A stretch of DNA of 64,000 bases from Haloterrigena gelatinilytica (GCF_013342145.1 NZ_JABUQZ010000001.1:3658001-3722000), one strand, 5' to 3'; numbered from the stretch's first letter, positions 8,793 to 17,838 are shown. The notes: a model not told the origin generated them from the sequence alone. Program-made: numbers and translations.

Positions 8793-9098
8793 ATGTCCAT
8801 GACGGACGAAACCCCCGGCTACACCGTACTGATTCAGGCCGCGATCGACCGGGAGAAGGACATTCTGGGGCCGGCGGACGCGATCGAGTGCGCCGACTCC
8901 GTCGACGGACTCGTCGTCGACGGCGACGGGACCGTCGTCGACGTCGAACGCGACGGCCGGGCGGTCCTCGGGGACCTCGTCGGCGCGTACGTGGCGACGG
9001 CCGGCGACGTGGCCGCGTTCCTCATCGCCCGTCGCCTCGAGAACATGTGCGACCGCGAGGAGGTCGACCTGCCGGAGAACCTCGCGAAACACATGTGA
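8793..9098 (+). CDS. Small acidic protein downstream of the FIST sensor
   Basis: 101 aa starting MSMTDETPGYTVLI; the second ATG two codons later is an equally good start. No membrane segment or signal peptide. The sequence alternates short beta-type stretches (GLVVDGDGTVVDVERDG) with a C-terminal helix. No family recognised. It lies 37 bp after the FIST gene in the same direction and is probably co-transcribed, so a role in that signalling module is the best guess. Confidence 0.7.
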   Translation: MSMTDETPGYTVLIQAAIDREKDILGPADAIECADSVDGLVVDGDGTVVDVERDGRAVLGDLVGAYVATAGDVAAFLIARRLENMCDREEVDLPENLAKHM

Positions 9099-9180
9099 CT
9101 CGCGAGGAGACTCGTTCCGTTCTATTCGGCGGCGAAAGAGACCGTCCGTAGAGCCGGTCGATGAACTCGAGACTTCGAAA

Positions 9181-9738
9181 TTAGGACTGGCCGCCCGGGA
9201 ACCGGTGGTACTCCATCCCCTGGTGTTTCATCTCGTTGTGTTTCTCCTCGAGGAAGGAGTACACCGCGCCGTGGGGCGCGCCGTCGAGGAGCATCTCGGC
9301 GGCGCTGCGGACGGCGTCGACCTGTTCGGGCGTCCCGATGATGCCGAGCGTCGAGCCGTAGATGACGACGTCGGCGCCGGTGAGCTCCTCCATGAGTTCG
9401 CGGGTCCGACCGCCTTCGCCGATGAGTCGGCCCTTCTTGCGTTTCATGTCGTTCTTGTTGCGGGCGGCGGCGTCGATGTCGACGACGTCGAACAGCATCA
9501 TGTCGTCCTCGAGCAGGCGCAGCGCCGCGTCGGGCGCGAAGCCGCGGCCGACGGCGCGGACGATCTCGGGGCCCTTGAGCCCGCGGACGGGATCGCCGAC
9601 GGTCTCGACGGCGACGGAGCCGTTCTCCGAATCGATGTCGAGTCGCACCTCCGCTTCCGCTTCGATCTCGCGCATCGTCTCGCCGCCCTCGCCGATGAGG
9701 ACGCCGATGCGGTCCTGCGGAATCTTCACGTGTTGCAT
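9181..9738 (-). CDS. KH-domain RNA-binding protein (archaeal Krr1/Pno1-like)
   Basis: 185 aa from the ATG at 9736-9738 (MQHVKIPQDRIGVLIGEGG). Two KH-type folds are visible: the first with RIGVLIGEGGETM (residues ~10-22) and the second with KGRLIGEGGRTRELM (~105-120). This is the arrangement of the archaeal homologues of eukaryotic Pno1/Krr1, which act in small-subunit ribosome maturation. In many archaea it sits next to RIO1 and eIF1A genes. Here RIO1 is 7 kb away at 16963, so the cluster is split. Confidence 0.92.
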   Translation of the reverse strand: MQHVKIPQDRIGVLIGEGGETMREIEAEAEVRLDIDSENGSVAVETVGDPVRGLKGPEIVRAVGRGFAPDAALRLLEDDMMLFDVVDIDAAARNKNDMKRKKGRLIGEGGRTRELMEELTGADVVIYGSTLGIIGTPEQVDAVRSAAEMLLDGAPHGAVYSFLEEKHNEMKHQGMEYHRFPGGQS

Positions 9739-9944
9739 ACTGCCCGATACTGGCTGGGTGAGGTTAAGACCTTGGTCCGAGCGTTCAGGGTCTGCGGGGA
9801 GCGGTCCCACGACGCTCGGGGCGCCCCCTCGCGGCGGCCGCGGCGGGGGGAGGGGGAACCGATCTCGAGGGCCGCTCGAGTCCCGCTACCGTCGCCGGAA
9901 AATGGAGGTGCGACGTTGAAGAGTCGCTCCCGCGTAGGGCTCTC

Positions 9945-10703
9945 ATGGCTTCCGATCCAGCGTACGAGGTCGCCGTCGAGAGCGACGAGGCGCTCGAGGG
10001 CCCCCTGCTCGTCGGCCTCTCGAACGCGGGGCTGGCGGGACTCACGGCCGTCGATTACCTCGTCTCGCACCTCGAGTTCGAGCAGGTCGGTCACGTCCGG
10101 GCCCGCGGACTGCCCGACATCACGCCGGTCGAGGACGGCGTCCCGCGACACCCGATGCGCGTGTACGCCGCCCCGCGGGCCGGCTACTGCGCGGTGCTCA
10201 GTGAACTGTTCGTCCCGGTGTGGGCGGCCGACGCGTTCGCCGACGGGCTGTTGGAGTGGCTCGATACCACCGAGATCGACGAGCTGGCCGTCTTGCACGG
10301 AATTCCGTACCCGCACGGTCCGGACGAGCACGACGTCTGCTACGTCGCCACCCCGGCGTACGGGGACCGGCGACTCGACGGTGCGGACGTGTCGCCGGCC
10401 AGCGGCGGCGTGCTCGACGGCGTCGCCGGCGAACTGACGGCCCGCAGTCTCGACGGGGACGCCCCGCCGCTCGGCGCGTACGTCACCCCGACGCACCCGC
10501 CCGGTCCGGACCTCGAGGCGGCGCTGCGGTATCTGGACCTCCTGCGAACGGTCTACGACCTCGAGATCGACGACGATCAGCTCCGCGAACGCGCCGCGGA
10601 GCTGCAGCGACACTACGCCGAACTCGCGGATCGCATGGCGACGCTGGAGGCCAACGAGGGCGCCGGAAGTCGGAGCTTTCCGGAGGATCGAATGTTCATG
10701 TGA
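9945..10703 (+). CDS. PAC2-family (proteasome assembly chaperone-like) protein
   Basis: 252 aa. Begins with the typical PAC2 core LLVGLSNAGLAGLTAVDYLV followed by a predicted Rossmann-like alpha/beta fold (ELAVLHGIPYPHGPDEHDVC) and a C-terminal helical tail (ELQRHYAELADRMATLEAN). Archaeal PAC2-type proteins resemble eukaryotic proteasome assembly chaperones and bacterial carboxylate-amine ligase-associated proteins, but their role is not settled. Divergent from the KH gene; no operon partner. Confidence 0.85.
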   Translation: MASDPAYEVAVESDEALEGPLLVGLSNAGLAGLTAVDYLVSHLEFEQVGHVRARGLPDITPVEDGVPRHPMRVYAAPRAGYCAVLSELFVPVWAADAFADGLLEWLDTTEIDELAVLHGIPYPHGPDEHDVCYVATPAYGDRRLDGADVSPASGGVLDGVAGELTARSLDGDAPPLGAYVTPTHPPGPDLEAALRYLDLLRTVYDLEIDDDQLRERAAELQRHYAELADRMATLEANEGAGSRSFPEDRMFM

Positions 10704-10786
10704 GTCCCACTCGAGCGATTACGAACGTCCGGACGGGATCGCGGTGCCGACGAGTGTCGCGTTCCGATCCGCGACCGGACGCCTCC

Positions 10787-11152
10787 TCACTTCGGAATAT
10801 CGCGGTCGGTGCAGAGATCGAGAAGCGCGCTGACGATGGCGGGCGGATCGCGATAGACGACGATCGAAGACTGTCGGTCGTACTCGACGAGGTTCACCTC
10901 GCGTAATTTCGGCAAGTGCGTGTGAATCAGTTCGGTCTCGATTCGATCGATCAGGTTCTCGGAGTCGATCTCGGCCCGATACGCGCGCTCCCACGCCGCG
11001 ATCTGTCGGGCGATGGCTCCGAGCGATACACACTGTTCCTCTCGTAGATGGTGGAGCACGCACCGCCGCCGGTAGTTCGCGAAGACGGCGAAGAAATCGT
11101 CGAGGCACGGCCCCGTTCCGGATCCGTCGACGGGTGGTAGATCGTCACACAT
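10787..11152 (-). CDS. Winged-helix regulator of the haloarchaeal DUF7344 type
   Basis: 121 aa. The pattern DDFFAVFANYRRRCVLHHLRE, then an HTH helix pair, then THLPKLREVNLVEYD and a terminal wing matches the small winged-helix proteins abundant in haloarchaea, thought to be transcriptional regulators. The start is the ATG at 11150-11152. An inverted repeat flanking its TATA-like element (11176-11212) suggests autoregulation. Targets unknown. Confidence 0.85.
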   Translation of the reverse strand: MCDDLPPVDGSGTGPCLDDFFAVFANYRRRCVLHHLREEQCVSLGAIARQIAAWERAYRAEIDSENLIDRIETELIHTHLPKLREVNLVEYDRQSSIVVYRDPPAIVSALLDLCTDRDIPK

Positions 11153-11175
11153 TGCTAGTCCTTATTACCGGCATA

Positions 11176-11212
11176 GCCGAAAGAGTACAGAGGTCGATAA
11201 TACTTTTTCGGC
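11176..11212 (-). promoter_or_regulatory. Inverted repeat around the promoter of the winged-helix gene
   Basis: GCCGAAAGAGTA (11176-11187) and TACTTTTTCGGC (11201-11212) are inverted repeats matching at 11 of 12 positions. Read on the reverse strand the second arm is followed by TATTAT, a plausible TATA element ~50 nt before the start codon. Operator function is inferred from the placement. Confidence 0.5.
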
Positions 11213-11358
11213 CAGCTACGGTGGTTCGGGGTCGTAATCATCTAATTCATCAATTTCTACTGGCTAATTATATGTTATTGGATTAATAAGGTTTCGGCCT
11301 CCGTTTTCGAGTCGAACCGAATCGAGCGGTCGCGGTGACGAGCGCGCGGTGGCCCAAG

Positions 11359-11859
11359 TCACTCGTCGACCGACCGGAACCGGACCGACTCCGAACGGGT
11401 GTCGACGATCGCGACCGTGCGATCCTCGTCTGCCGCCAGCACGTGCGCACCGGGGTTGAGGACCGTCGTTCGGCCCTCCTCGGACAGTTCGCGCTCGTGG
11501 TGGTGGCCGTAACAGACGAAATCGAACGTCTCGCCGGCCGCGATCGCCTCGACCTCCTCGAGACTCTCCCCGTGGAGGACGGCGACAGAGAGCCCGTCGA
11601 ACTCGAGGCCGGCGAACCGGCCGTGGAGTTCGCTCTCGCCGCCCAATGCGTCGAACGCGGCCTGCAAGTTGGCGACGTCGCCGTCGTTGTTCCCCAGGAC
11701 GCCGTGGAGTTCGAACGCCTCGAAGTAGTCGACCATCAGCGGCGCGACGAAGTCGCCACAGTGAATGACGATCTCGACGCCTTCCTCGGCGAAGATTTCG
11801 GTCGCTCGCTCGATGGCCGCGACGTTGTCGTGGGTGTCGGCAACGATCCCGATGTTCAT
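11359..11859 (-). CDS. YfcE/MJ0936-type metallophosphoesterase
   Basis: 166 aa. All metal-binding blocks of the calcineurin-like fold are present: IVADTHDN (D8, H10), HCGDF, GNNDGD, VLHGES and CYGHHHERE. The length equals small archaeal phosphodiesterases such as the MJ0936 family. Likely hydrolyses phosphodiesters with two divalent metals; the physiological substrate is unknown. Single gene; the ~200 bp on its 3' side is AT-rich and holds no gene. Confidence 0.93.
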   Translation of the reverse strand: MNIGIVADTHDNVAAIERATEIFAEEGVEIVIHCGDFVAPLMVDYFEAFELHGVLGNNDGDVANLQAAFDALGGESELHGRFAGLEFDGLSVAVLHGESLEEVEAIAAGETFDFVCYGHHHERELSEEGRTTVLNPGAHVLAADEDRTVAIVDTRSESVRFRSVDE

Positions 11860-11989
11860 ACGGGAGTACGCGCGGGCGAGCCACTAATTCGTTGAGGAGT
11901 CGTCGCTCGTAGCCGACCCGTCTTCGCCACGGCGTCGCTCGTACAGCGATTGTTAGAATTAATATGTTCTGTCTCTGTCACCATCTAGT

Positions 11990-13633
11990 ATGGTGATGGT
12001 CCCTGGTTGGTCGGGCCGCAGCGTCCGAATCGCCTGGATCGAAGTGACGTGTGCACGGCGGAAACGCGGCCGTCCGCGAAGCCTTCGTCTCGTTCTCGGC
12101 ATTGCACTGATCGCGCTCTCGATCGTCAGTGGCATCGGTGCGTACGGTCTCGGGGCAGCAGTTTCCCGGGACCTGTTCGCGTTCCCGCTCGAGACCGTGC
12201 GGACGGGAGCGACCGTCGGATTGCTCTCCGCGATCGTCGTCTTCGCACAGGCGACGTCGCGGCAACTCGAACGCGCCGAAACCGACCTGTTGCTGACGAC
12301 GGTTACCACCCGCGAGTTCGTGGTCGGGATCGCCCTCGCCGTCTATAGCCGAGTGGCGCTGCCGTGGCTCCTCCCCGTCTGCAGCGGGGCCGTCGGGTTC
12401 GCCGCCGGCGTTCGGTCCCCGTCGACTGCCGTGGCCATCGCCGTCGCGGTCGGCGGTGGCGTCACGCTCGCGGCGGTGATCGGTACCGTGGTCGTCTTCG
12501 CTTGGAGTCTCGTTCCCGCGCGCGTTACTGCCGTCCTTCGGCAGGGATCCGTCCTGCGGTACGCGTTGATCGGCGTGATATGGCTGATCGGGTCCGTCGT
12601 CGTCATCGTGCTCCCGCTCGATCGGGTGACGGAGCTCGCTCGCCGAGCGCCGAGCGCGTGGCTCGTCGATCTGGGGCTGATCGCCGTCCCGGAAATCGAC
12701 ACCGTCTCACGTCGCGGCCTCGGTGCGCTGGTGGTACTCGCCGTCGGCATTCCAGGTGGCGTAATCGCTGCAGTCGCGATCGCCGATCGAGTCCTCGGCG
12801 AGGAAGCGGACGCTGCCGAACTGACGGCCGGATCGCGATCGCTCGTCGGTGACGGCCTCTCGAGGCGGCTGTTCGGACGCTACGTCTCGCGCCCCGCCCT
12901 GACCGTCGCCCGGAAGCGGTGGGTCCAGGAGTGGCGGGTGTCGGTGGCGTTCTTCGGAATGATCTGCTTCCCGTTGTTCGGTCTGACCGGAATCACTCTC
13001 TACACGAGCACGGTGAGGGACGTCCCGCCGCTCGCGCTGGTATCTATCGCGTTCGTCTGTGCGACCGGCGTCGGACAGGGGTTCGGAAGCGAGGTGCTCG
13101 GCGCCGAGTACCCCGTGTTACCGATGACGCTCACGTCAGTTTCCGGCCGGGAGTTCGTCCGAGGAACCATCCTCGCCGGCGTCGCCGCCGGTGCGCCGCC
13201 GACCGCGCTGCTCACGCTGGGCGCCGGACTGGTCGGCTCGATCGGCGTTCTCGAGGCCGTCCTGATCACCGCCGCGAGCGTCGCGTGGTGTTGCTGTAGC
13301 GTCGCCGTCGCGACGGCGCTCGGAATGGACGTCCGGTATCGGGACATCTACCCGATGCCGTATCCGTTCACCAGCGCGATGATCTACGGGGAGATCGGTC
13401 GCGCGTCGTTCATCCGACTCGGACTGATCGGGGTCGCGCTCGCCGCCGTCTGTCTGCCGGCGGCCGTCGCGTCCGTCCCGCTGGTCACCGAGACGGTGAC
13501 GGCGGTGCTCGGCGTTCCGGCACCGCTCGTTCGAAGCGCCGCCGTCCTCCTGACGATCGGTATCGCGCTGGCCGTCTCGAGGGCGGCCATCGACCGCGCC
13601 GTGGAGACGTACGCGGAGTACACGATCCGATGA
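11990..13633 (+). CDS. Polytopic membrane protein, ABC-2-type permease-like
   Basis: 547 aa with about a dozen hydrophobic segments arranged in two halves (residues ~30-250 and ~310-540). The start VRIAWIEVTCARRKR followed by membrane spans resembles the ABC-2 exporter permeases in which a cytosolic amphipathic segment precedes the first span. No ATP-binding subunit lies beside it, unlike the pair at 25.9-27.9 kb, so an ATPase would have to be supplied from elsewhere, or it is not an ABC permease. GC and codon use match the neighbours. Confidence 0.7.
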   Translation: MVMVPGWSGRSVRIAWIEVTCARRKRGRPRSLRLVLGIALIALSIVSGIGAYGLGAAVSRDLFAFPLETVRTGATVGLLSAIVVFAQATSRQLERAETDLLLTTVTTREFVVGIALAVYSRVALPWLLPVCSGAVGFAAGVRSPSTAVAIAVAVGGGVTLAAVIGTVVVFAWSLVPARVTAVLRQGSVLRYALIGVIWLIGSVVVIVLPLDRVTELARRAPSAWLVDLGLIAVPEIDTVSRRGLGALVVLAVGIPGGVIAAVAIADRVLGEEADAAELTAGSRSLVGDGLSRRLFGRYVSRPALTVARKRWVQEWRVSVAFFGMICFPLFGLTGITLYTSTVRDVPPLALVSIAFVCATGVGQGFGSEVLGAEYPVLPMTLTSVSGREFVRGTILAGVAAGAPPTALLTLGAGLVGSIGVLEAVLITAASVAWCCCSVAVATALGMDVRYRDIYPMPYPFTSAMIYGEIGRASFIRLGLIGVALAAVCLPAAVASVPLVTETVTAVLGVPAPLVRSAAVLLTIGIALAVSRAAIDRAVETYAEYTIR

Positions 13634-13655
13634 TCACGAGGACTCGAGAGCGGAC

Positions 13656-14894
13656 TTACGGCTCGAGTCCCGTCGGCACGCCGGCCCGCTCGAGCGCCCG
13701 CCGCCGCTCTTCTGACGTCAGCCGATAGGGCTCCAATTCAGACTCGAGCGATCCCAGCTCCGCGCGCCGGCGCTGGTGGTCGGCGAGGAACTCGGTGATC
13801 CGGTCGATCGCGATCTCCTTCAACTCGCCGCTGAGCAGGTCGCCCGCCCGGTAGTCGGCGGCGATGCGCTCGAGGCGGTCGTCGTTCGGTTCGAAGAAGA
13901 ACCGGAGGTACTGGAAGGGGACGTCGACGGTCGGATCGCCGCCCTTCTCGCGGTGGTCGGCGAGAGTCGCCCGACCGCCGGTATAGGCGTGGGTTCGAAT
14001 CGTCTCGGCGACGGTCTCGGGGTCGTCCGTGAGTTCGATCGAGGGCGCGTCCCCGGAGGAACTCATCTTGCCGGGTCCCTCGAGGCTCGGGAGGAACCGC
14101 CCGAGCAGGGCGCCCGGTTTGTCGACCGGTAGCGCCTCCTTCGCGGCGACGTCGCGACAGACGCGGACGTGCGGATCCTGATCCACGGCGATGGGGACGA
14201 GCGTCGGCTGCCGGCCGGCGACGAGTTGCGGGAGCAGGAGGTGAGTCGCCTGCACGGCGGGGTAGAACTGCAGACCCACGGTGTCCTGCTCGCCGTAGAC
14301 GGCCTCGACCGTCGCCGGCGTGAGGTGCTTCGCGAGTCGGACCGCGATCGGATAGACCACGTCCGCGTCGGCGGTGTCGACGACGATCCGCGTCCGGTCG
14401 GGATCGAAACCGACGGCGAGGATATCCCGCAGGTTCTCGCGGGCGTGCTCGCCGATCGATTCGAACGACTGGTCCCTGGCGAGGAACTTCTCGTCGTCCG
14501 AGAGCGGGATGTACACCGTCGCGCCCGTCGCTTTCTGAAAGCGCTTCGCGAGGGACAGCGGGAGGACGTGGCCCAGATGCATCGGTCCCGAGGGCCCGCG
14601 ACCGGTGACGATCGCGTGCGGATCGCCGGCCGCGGCGGCCTCGAGGTAGCGGTCGACGCCCCGGCCCGCGTAGAACGTCCGCCGCCGGAGCAGCGGGTGG
14701 TCGGGGAAGCGTTCGATCTGCGCGTCGGTGAGCGGATCGGCGCCGAAGCGCTCGAGCAGTTTCTCGTAGTCGATCTCGCCGTCGACGGCGTAGGGCGTGA
14801 CGGTGAACCCGTCGGCGGCCGCGGTCGCCTCGGCGGGTGAGTCGGCGTTCGTCTCGCTGTCGGTGCTGTTCGGCGTGTCGGATGGTGCTGGCAT
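13656..14894 (-). CDS. Tryptophanyl-tRNA synthetase paralogue (class Ic)
   Basis: 412 aa from the ATG at 14892-14894 (MPAPSDTPNS). The HIGH-type motif is GPSGPMHLGHV (~residue 105) and the KMSKS motif is GKMSSSGD (~277). The core YIPLSDDEKFLARD fits archaeal TrpRS. It is shorter than the second TrpRS at 54210-55805 and differs in sequence. The first ~30 residues are a low-complexity Ser/Thr/Asp extension. It may charge tRNA-Trp under special conditions or be a specialised homologue. The ~375-bp upstream region carries a strong inverted repeat. Confidence 0.88.
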   Translation of the reverse strand: MPAPSDTPNSTDSETNADSPAEATAAADGFTVTPYAVDGEIDYEKLLERFGADPLTDAQIERFPDHPLLRRRTFYAGRGVDRYLEAAAAGDPHAIVTGRGPSGPMHLGHVLPLSLAKRFQKATGATVYIPLSDDEKFLARDQSFESIGEHARENLRDILAVGFDPDRTRIVVDTADADVVYPIAVRLAKHLTPATVEAVYGEQDTVGLQFYPAVQATHLLLPQLVAGRQPTLVPIAVDQDPHVRVCRDVAAKEALPVDKPGALLGRFLPSLEGPGKMSSSGDAPSIELTDDPETVAETIRTHAYTGGRATLADHREKGGDPTVDVPFQYLRFFFEPNDDRLERIAADYRAGDLLSGELKEIAIDRITEFLADHQRRRAELGSLESELEPYRLTSEERRRALERAGVPTGLEP

Positions 14895-15270
14895 CGGATT
14901 CGTAGGTGCGACTGCGGCGGTCGGAACGCGATTCGAGAACCAGAGCGAAGGGAGCGCCCGCCGCCGCGGCCGCCGGGTTAGGCCGCGTCGCCCGCAGCGA
15001 CGGAACTGTCCGCTCTCGAGGGGAGCTGCCAGCGCCAGTGCCACTCGAGAGCGGACGCCATTACCGATCCGTAGCCTGTCGGCGACTCTAACGGTTTCGG
15101 TTCTCGAGATCGGGCGTAACGGTCGTCTCTCGAGGCCCCTCCATCGACTATGGATGCCAATAGAGGGGCCTATCGTGTCTCCCCGAGACGCATCCCGCTA
15201 CGTTTGCGTGTTGTTGTTTTAGTATAAATTTTCCGATAGGAATATCAGCGCTCCGCGAGAGGGTCCGCGT
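14895..15270. other. Divergent intergenic region with inverted repeat and shared TATA element
   Basis: 376 bp between the TrpRS paralogue and the 5'-nucleotidase gene, with no credible gene. It contains the 13-bp inverted repeat at 15008-15056 and an AT-rich element at 15221-15230 (AGTATAAATT). That element reads as a TATA box in both directions, so both genes may use it, leaving the inverted repeat in a long 5' leader of the TrpRS gene. Confidence 0.55.
15008..15056. promoter_or_regulatory. Perfect 13-bp inverted repeat upstream of the TrpRS paralogue
   Basis: GTCCGCTCTCGAG (15008-15020) and CTCGAGAGCGGAC (15044-15056) are exact inverted copies separated by 23 nt. The repeat is 114-162 nt upstream of the TrpRS-paralogue start and ends at no gene, so it is unlikely to be a simple terminator. 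Possible leader hairpin or dyad operator. Confidence 0.6.
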
Positions 15271-16923
15271 ATGACCGACCGGACGACCGATATCGAACGG
15301 CGGCGACTGCTGGGGTACGCCGGTGCGACGGGCGTCACCGCGCTGGCGGGGTGCCTGTTCGGCGAGGAAACGACGGACGACGAGGGGAACGGTGACGAGA
15401 ACGCCACCGATTCCGGCGACCCCGATTCCGAAGAAACGGAGCCGGAGGAGTCGACCGACGACGGGTCGACGACGACCGTCCGACTGCTCCATGATACGCA
15501 CTTGCACGGATCGATGGGGTCGCCCGACGAGGCGCTCAACGTCGCGAACTACTTCGGGCTGATGTGCGATCTCGCCGCCGACGCGCCCGACGGAAACGCG
15601 CTCGTCGTCGGGAACGGCGACGATCTGCACACGTCCGTCGAGTCCTCGGTCTTCGACGGCGGCCACATCGTCTCGCTGTTCAACGCGGCCCCCCTCGAGT
15701 ACGACACGTACGGCAACCACGAGTTCGACAACGGCCCGGCGAGCCTCCGCGAGAACGTCGCCGACAGCGAGTTCACGTGGGTGAGCGCCAACGTCCGCGA
15801 CGAGCGCACCGGCGACGTCTTCGCCGCCGAGGAGGGCGCTCGGCGCTACGCCGTCGAGGAGATCGAGGGCGTCCGGTTCGGAATCACCGGACTCGCGCCG
15901 GTGGACACGCCCGAGGTCACCTCCGTCGGCGACCACGTCGAGGTGCTCGAGCCGGAGACCGCGGCCGCGGACGTCGTCGGCGAACTCCGCGACGAGGGCG
16001 CGGACGTGGTCGTCCTGCTCTCGCACCTCGCCAGTCCCGTCGCCGCGGATCTGGTCGCGGCCGTCGACGGCATCGACGTCGCCGTCGGCGACCACGCCGC
16101 CGTCGTGCGCGACGAGCCGATGTCGGTGAACGACACCGTCGTCTCCCTCGTCGGCGACGAGTTCGACTACGTCGGCCGCCTCGATCTCGAGGTCGGGAGC
16201 GACGGACTCGTCGATCACTCGTTCCGACGCTTCGACCTCGCCGAACTGGTCGAGAACGGCGACGTCACGCCCCACGAGGAGGTCCAATCGCTGCTCGAGA
16301 GCTACGAGGCCGACCTCGAGGCGGAACTCGACGTCGTCATCGGGGAGACGACCGAGCCCCTGGACGTGCGGACCGAAACGGTCCGCAGGGAGGAGTCGAA
16401 CTTCGGGAACTGGCTGACCGACGTCGTGCGCGCGGACCTCGAGGCCGACGTCGCCCTCCAGAACGGCGGCGGCATCCGCAGCGACGAGCTGTACGCGGCC
16501 GGCGGCGTCACCAGACGGACGATCGTCGATATTCTCCCGTTCCCCAATCGGACGGTGAAACTCGAGGTCTCGGGCGCGACGCTTCGCGAGGCGATCGAAC
16601 TCGGCGTGAGTGCGGTCGCGGAGGGCCACGGTCGGTTCCCGCAGGTCAGCGGGATGGCCTACGCCTACGATCCGGACGCCCCCGCGGGCGAGCGCGTCGA
16701 AGAGATCACGGTCGGCGGCGAGCCCCTCGAGACCGACGCGACGTACGAACTCGCGACGAACGACTTCGTCGCGGGCGGCGGCGACGGCTACGAGATGTTC
16801 GCGGACGGCGACGTGCTCGTCCCAGCCGACGAGGGGACGCTGCTCTCGGCGCTCGCGATCGAGGCCGTCCAGGAGGCCGAGGTCATCGGACCCGAAACGG
16901 AGGGACGGATCGAGGTCGTCTGA
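15271..16923 (+). CDS. Exported 5'-nucleotidase / metallophosphatase lipoprotein
   Basis: 550 aa. The twin-arginine start ERRRLLGYAGATG and lipobox ALAGC (C28) indicate Tat export and lipid anchoring. An acidic linker (~30-70) precedes the metallophosphatase domain with LLHDTHLHG, GNGDDLH and YGNHEFD. The C-terminal 5'-nucleotidase domain carries FGNWLTDVVR and QNGGGIRSD, then NDFVAGGGDGYEMF. It probably hydrolyses extracellular nucleotides or cyclic phosphodiesters to release phosphate and nucleosides. A TATA-like element lies ~41-50 nt before the start. Confidence 0.93.
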   Translation: MTDRTTDIERRRLLGYAGATGVTALAGCLFGEETTDDEGNGDENATDSGDPDSEETEPEESTDDGSTTTVRLLHDTHLHGSMGSPDEALNVANYFGLMCDLAADAPDGNALVVGNGDDLHTSVESSVFDGGHIVSLFNAAPLEYDTYGNHEFDNGPASLRENVADSEFTWVSANVRDERTGDVFAAEEGARRYAVEEIEGVRFGITGLAPVDTPEVTSVGDHVEVLEPETAAADVVGELRDEGADVVVLLSHLASPVAADLVAAVDGIDVAVGDHAAVVRDEPMSVNDTVVSLVGDEFDYVGRLDLEVGSDGLVDHSFRRFDLAELVENGDVTPHEEVQSLLESYEADLEAELDVVIGETTEPLDVRTETVRREESNFGNWLTDVVRADLEADVALQNGGGIRSDELYAAGGVTRRTIVDILPFPNRTVKLEVSGATLREAIELGVSAVAEGHGRFPQVSGMAYAYDPDAPAGERVEEITVGGEPLETDATYELATNDFVAGGGDGYEMFADGDVLVPADEGTLLSALAIEAVQEAEVIGPETEGRIEVV

Positions 16924-16962
16924 GGCCGGGTTCGACTGCGCTCGGAGACGGTAGCCCGGCTC

Positions 16963-17838
16963 TTAGTCCCGCGACGGATCCGGCTCCGGACTCGTGACGA
17001 ACTCGAGGAGGTCGTCTTCGGTAACGTCCATCCCCTGCCGCGAGAAGAACCCGGCGACGTTCCGGCAGTCCCGCTCTAAGAACTCCCGGCTGTTGGGGTG
17101 GTGGACCGTGACGGCCTGGCCGAGGTCGATGAAGACGAGCTGGCCCTCGTCCTGGTCGAAGACGACGTTGTACTCGCTGAGATCGCCGTGTATCAGCCCC
17201 GCCGAGTAGAGGCGGCGCATATACTCGCGCATGACCTCGTAGGCGGTCTGGGGGTTCTCGATGTGGACCTCGCCGAGGCGTTTCGCGCGGCCGTCGTCGG
17301 TGCCGATGTACTCCATGACCAACACGTTGCGCTCGGTGGCGATCGGTTCGGGCACGCGGACGCCGGCCGCCTTCGCCCGCTCCAAGTTCGCCAGTTCCTT
17401 TTTCGTCCACGCGAGGACGACGTCCTTCTTCTTGCCGCCCAACCCCTCGAAGCGCGGGTCGCCCTCGAGGTAGTCGCGCATCTGCCGGAAGTTCGAGGCG
17501 TTGATCCGGTAGATCTTGACCGCGACCTCGCGGTCGTCGCCCAGCGCGTGGTAGACGTTGGCCTCCTTGCCCGTCGACAGCGGCCCGCCGAAGGCCTCGA
17601 CGTGGCCGTCCTGGACGAGTTTGTACAGCGCAGCGAGGGTCGCGTCGTCGAACACCGACTGCTCGACCTTGAACTGGTCGGCGTCCTTGATGCGCTCCTC
17701 GAACTGCTCGAACTCCCGGTCGCGCTTGCGAGCGATCCGGTCGGCCTCGGTGTCCGAGACGTCGATCTCTTCCCACTCGTCGCCCGGCGTCTCGACCTCC
17801 TCGAGGTCGACCAGCCCGTATTCCGTTCCCTCTCCCAT
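16963..17838 (-). CDS. rio1: RIO1-type serine/threonine kinase
   Basis: 291 aa. Atypical kinase/ATPase acting in small-subunit ribosome maturation. Key residues: glycine-poor loop STGKEANVYHA, ATP-binding lysine K108 (EVAVKIYR), catalytic D219 (LIHGDLSEYN) and metal-binding D238 (VFIDLGQAV). The KKKDVVLAWTKKE segment is typical of RIO1 as opposed to RIO2. Convergent with the 5'-nucleotidase gene. The KH-domain ribosome-maturation partner is at 9181-9738 and is not adjacent, as it is in some archaea. Confidence 0.95.
   Translation of the reverse strand: MGEGTEYGLVDLEEVETPGDEWEEIDVSDTEADRIARKRDREFEQFEERIKDADQFKVEQSVFDDATLAALYKLVQDGHVEAFGGPLSTGKEANVYHALGDDREVAVKIYRINASNFRQMRDYLEGDPRFEGLGGKKKDVVLAWTKKELANLERAKAAGVRVPEPIATERNVLVMEYIGTDDGRAKRLGEVHIENPQTAYEVMREYMRRLYSAGLIHGDLSEYNVVFDQDEGQLVFIDLGQAVTVHHPNSREFLERDCRNVAGFFSRQGMDVTEDDLLEFVTSPEPDPSRD

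Noticed and set aside
14940-15060. tRNA-like fold around the 13-bp inverted repeat
   Set aside because: No T-loop consensus, D-arm or acceptor stem could be matched; no tRNA or rRNA gene was identified anywhere in the window.
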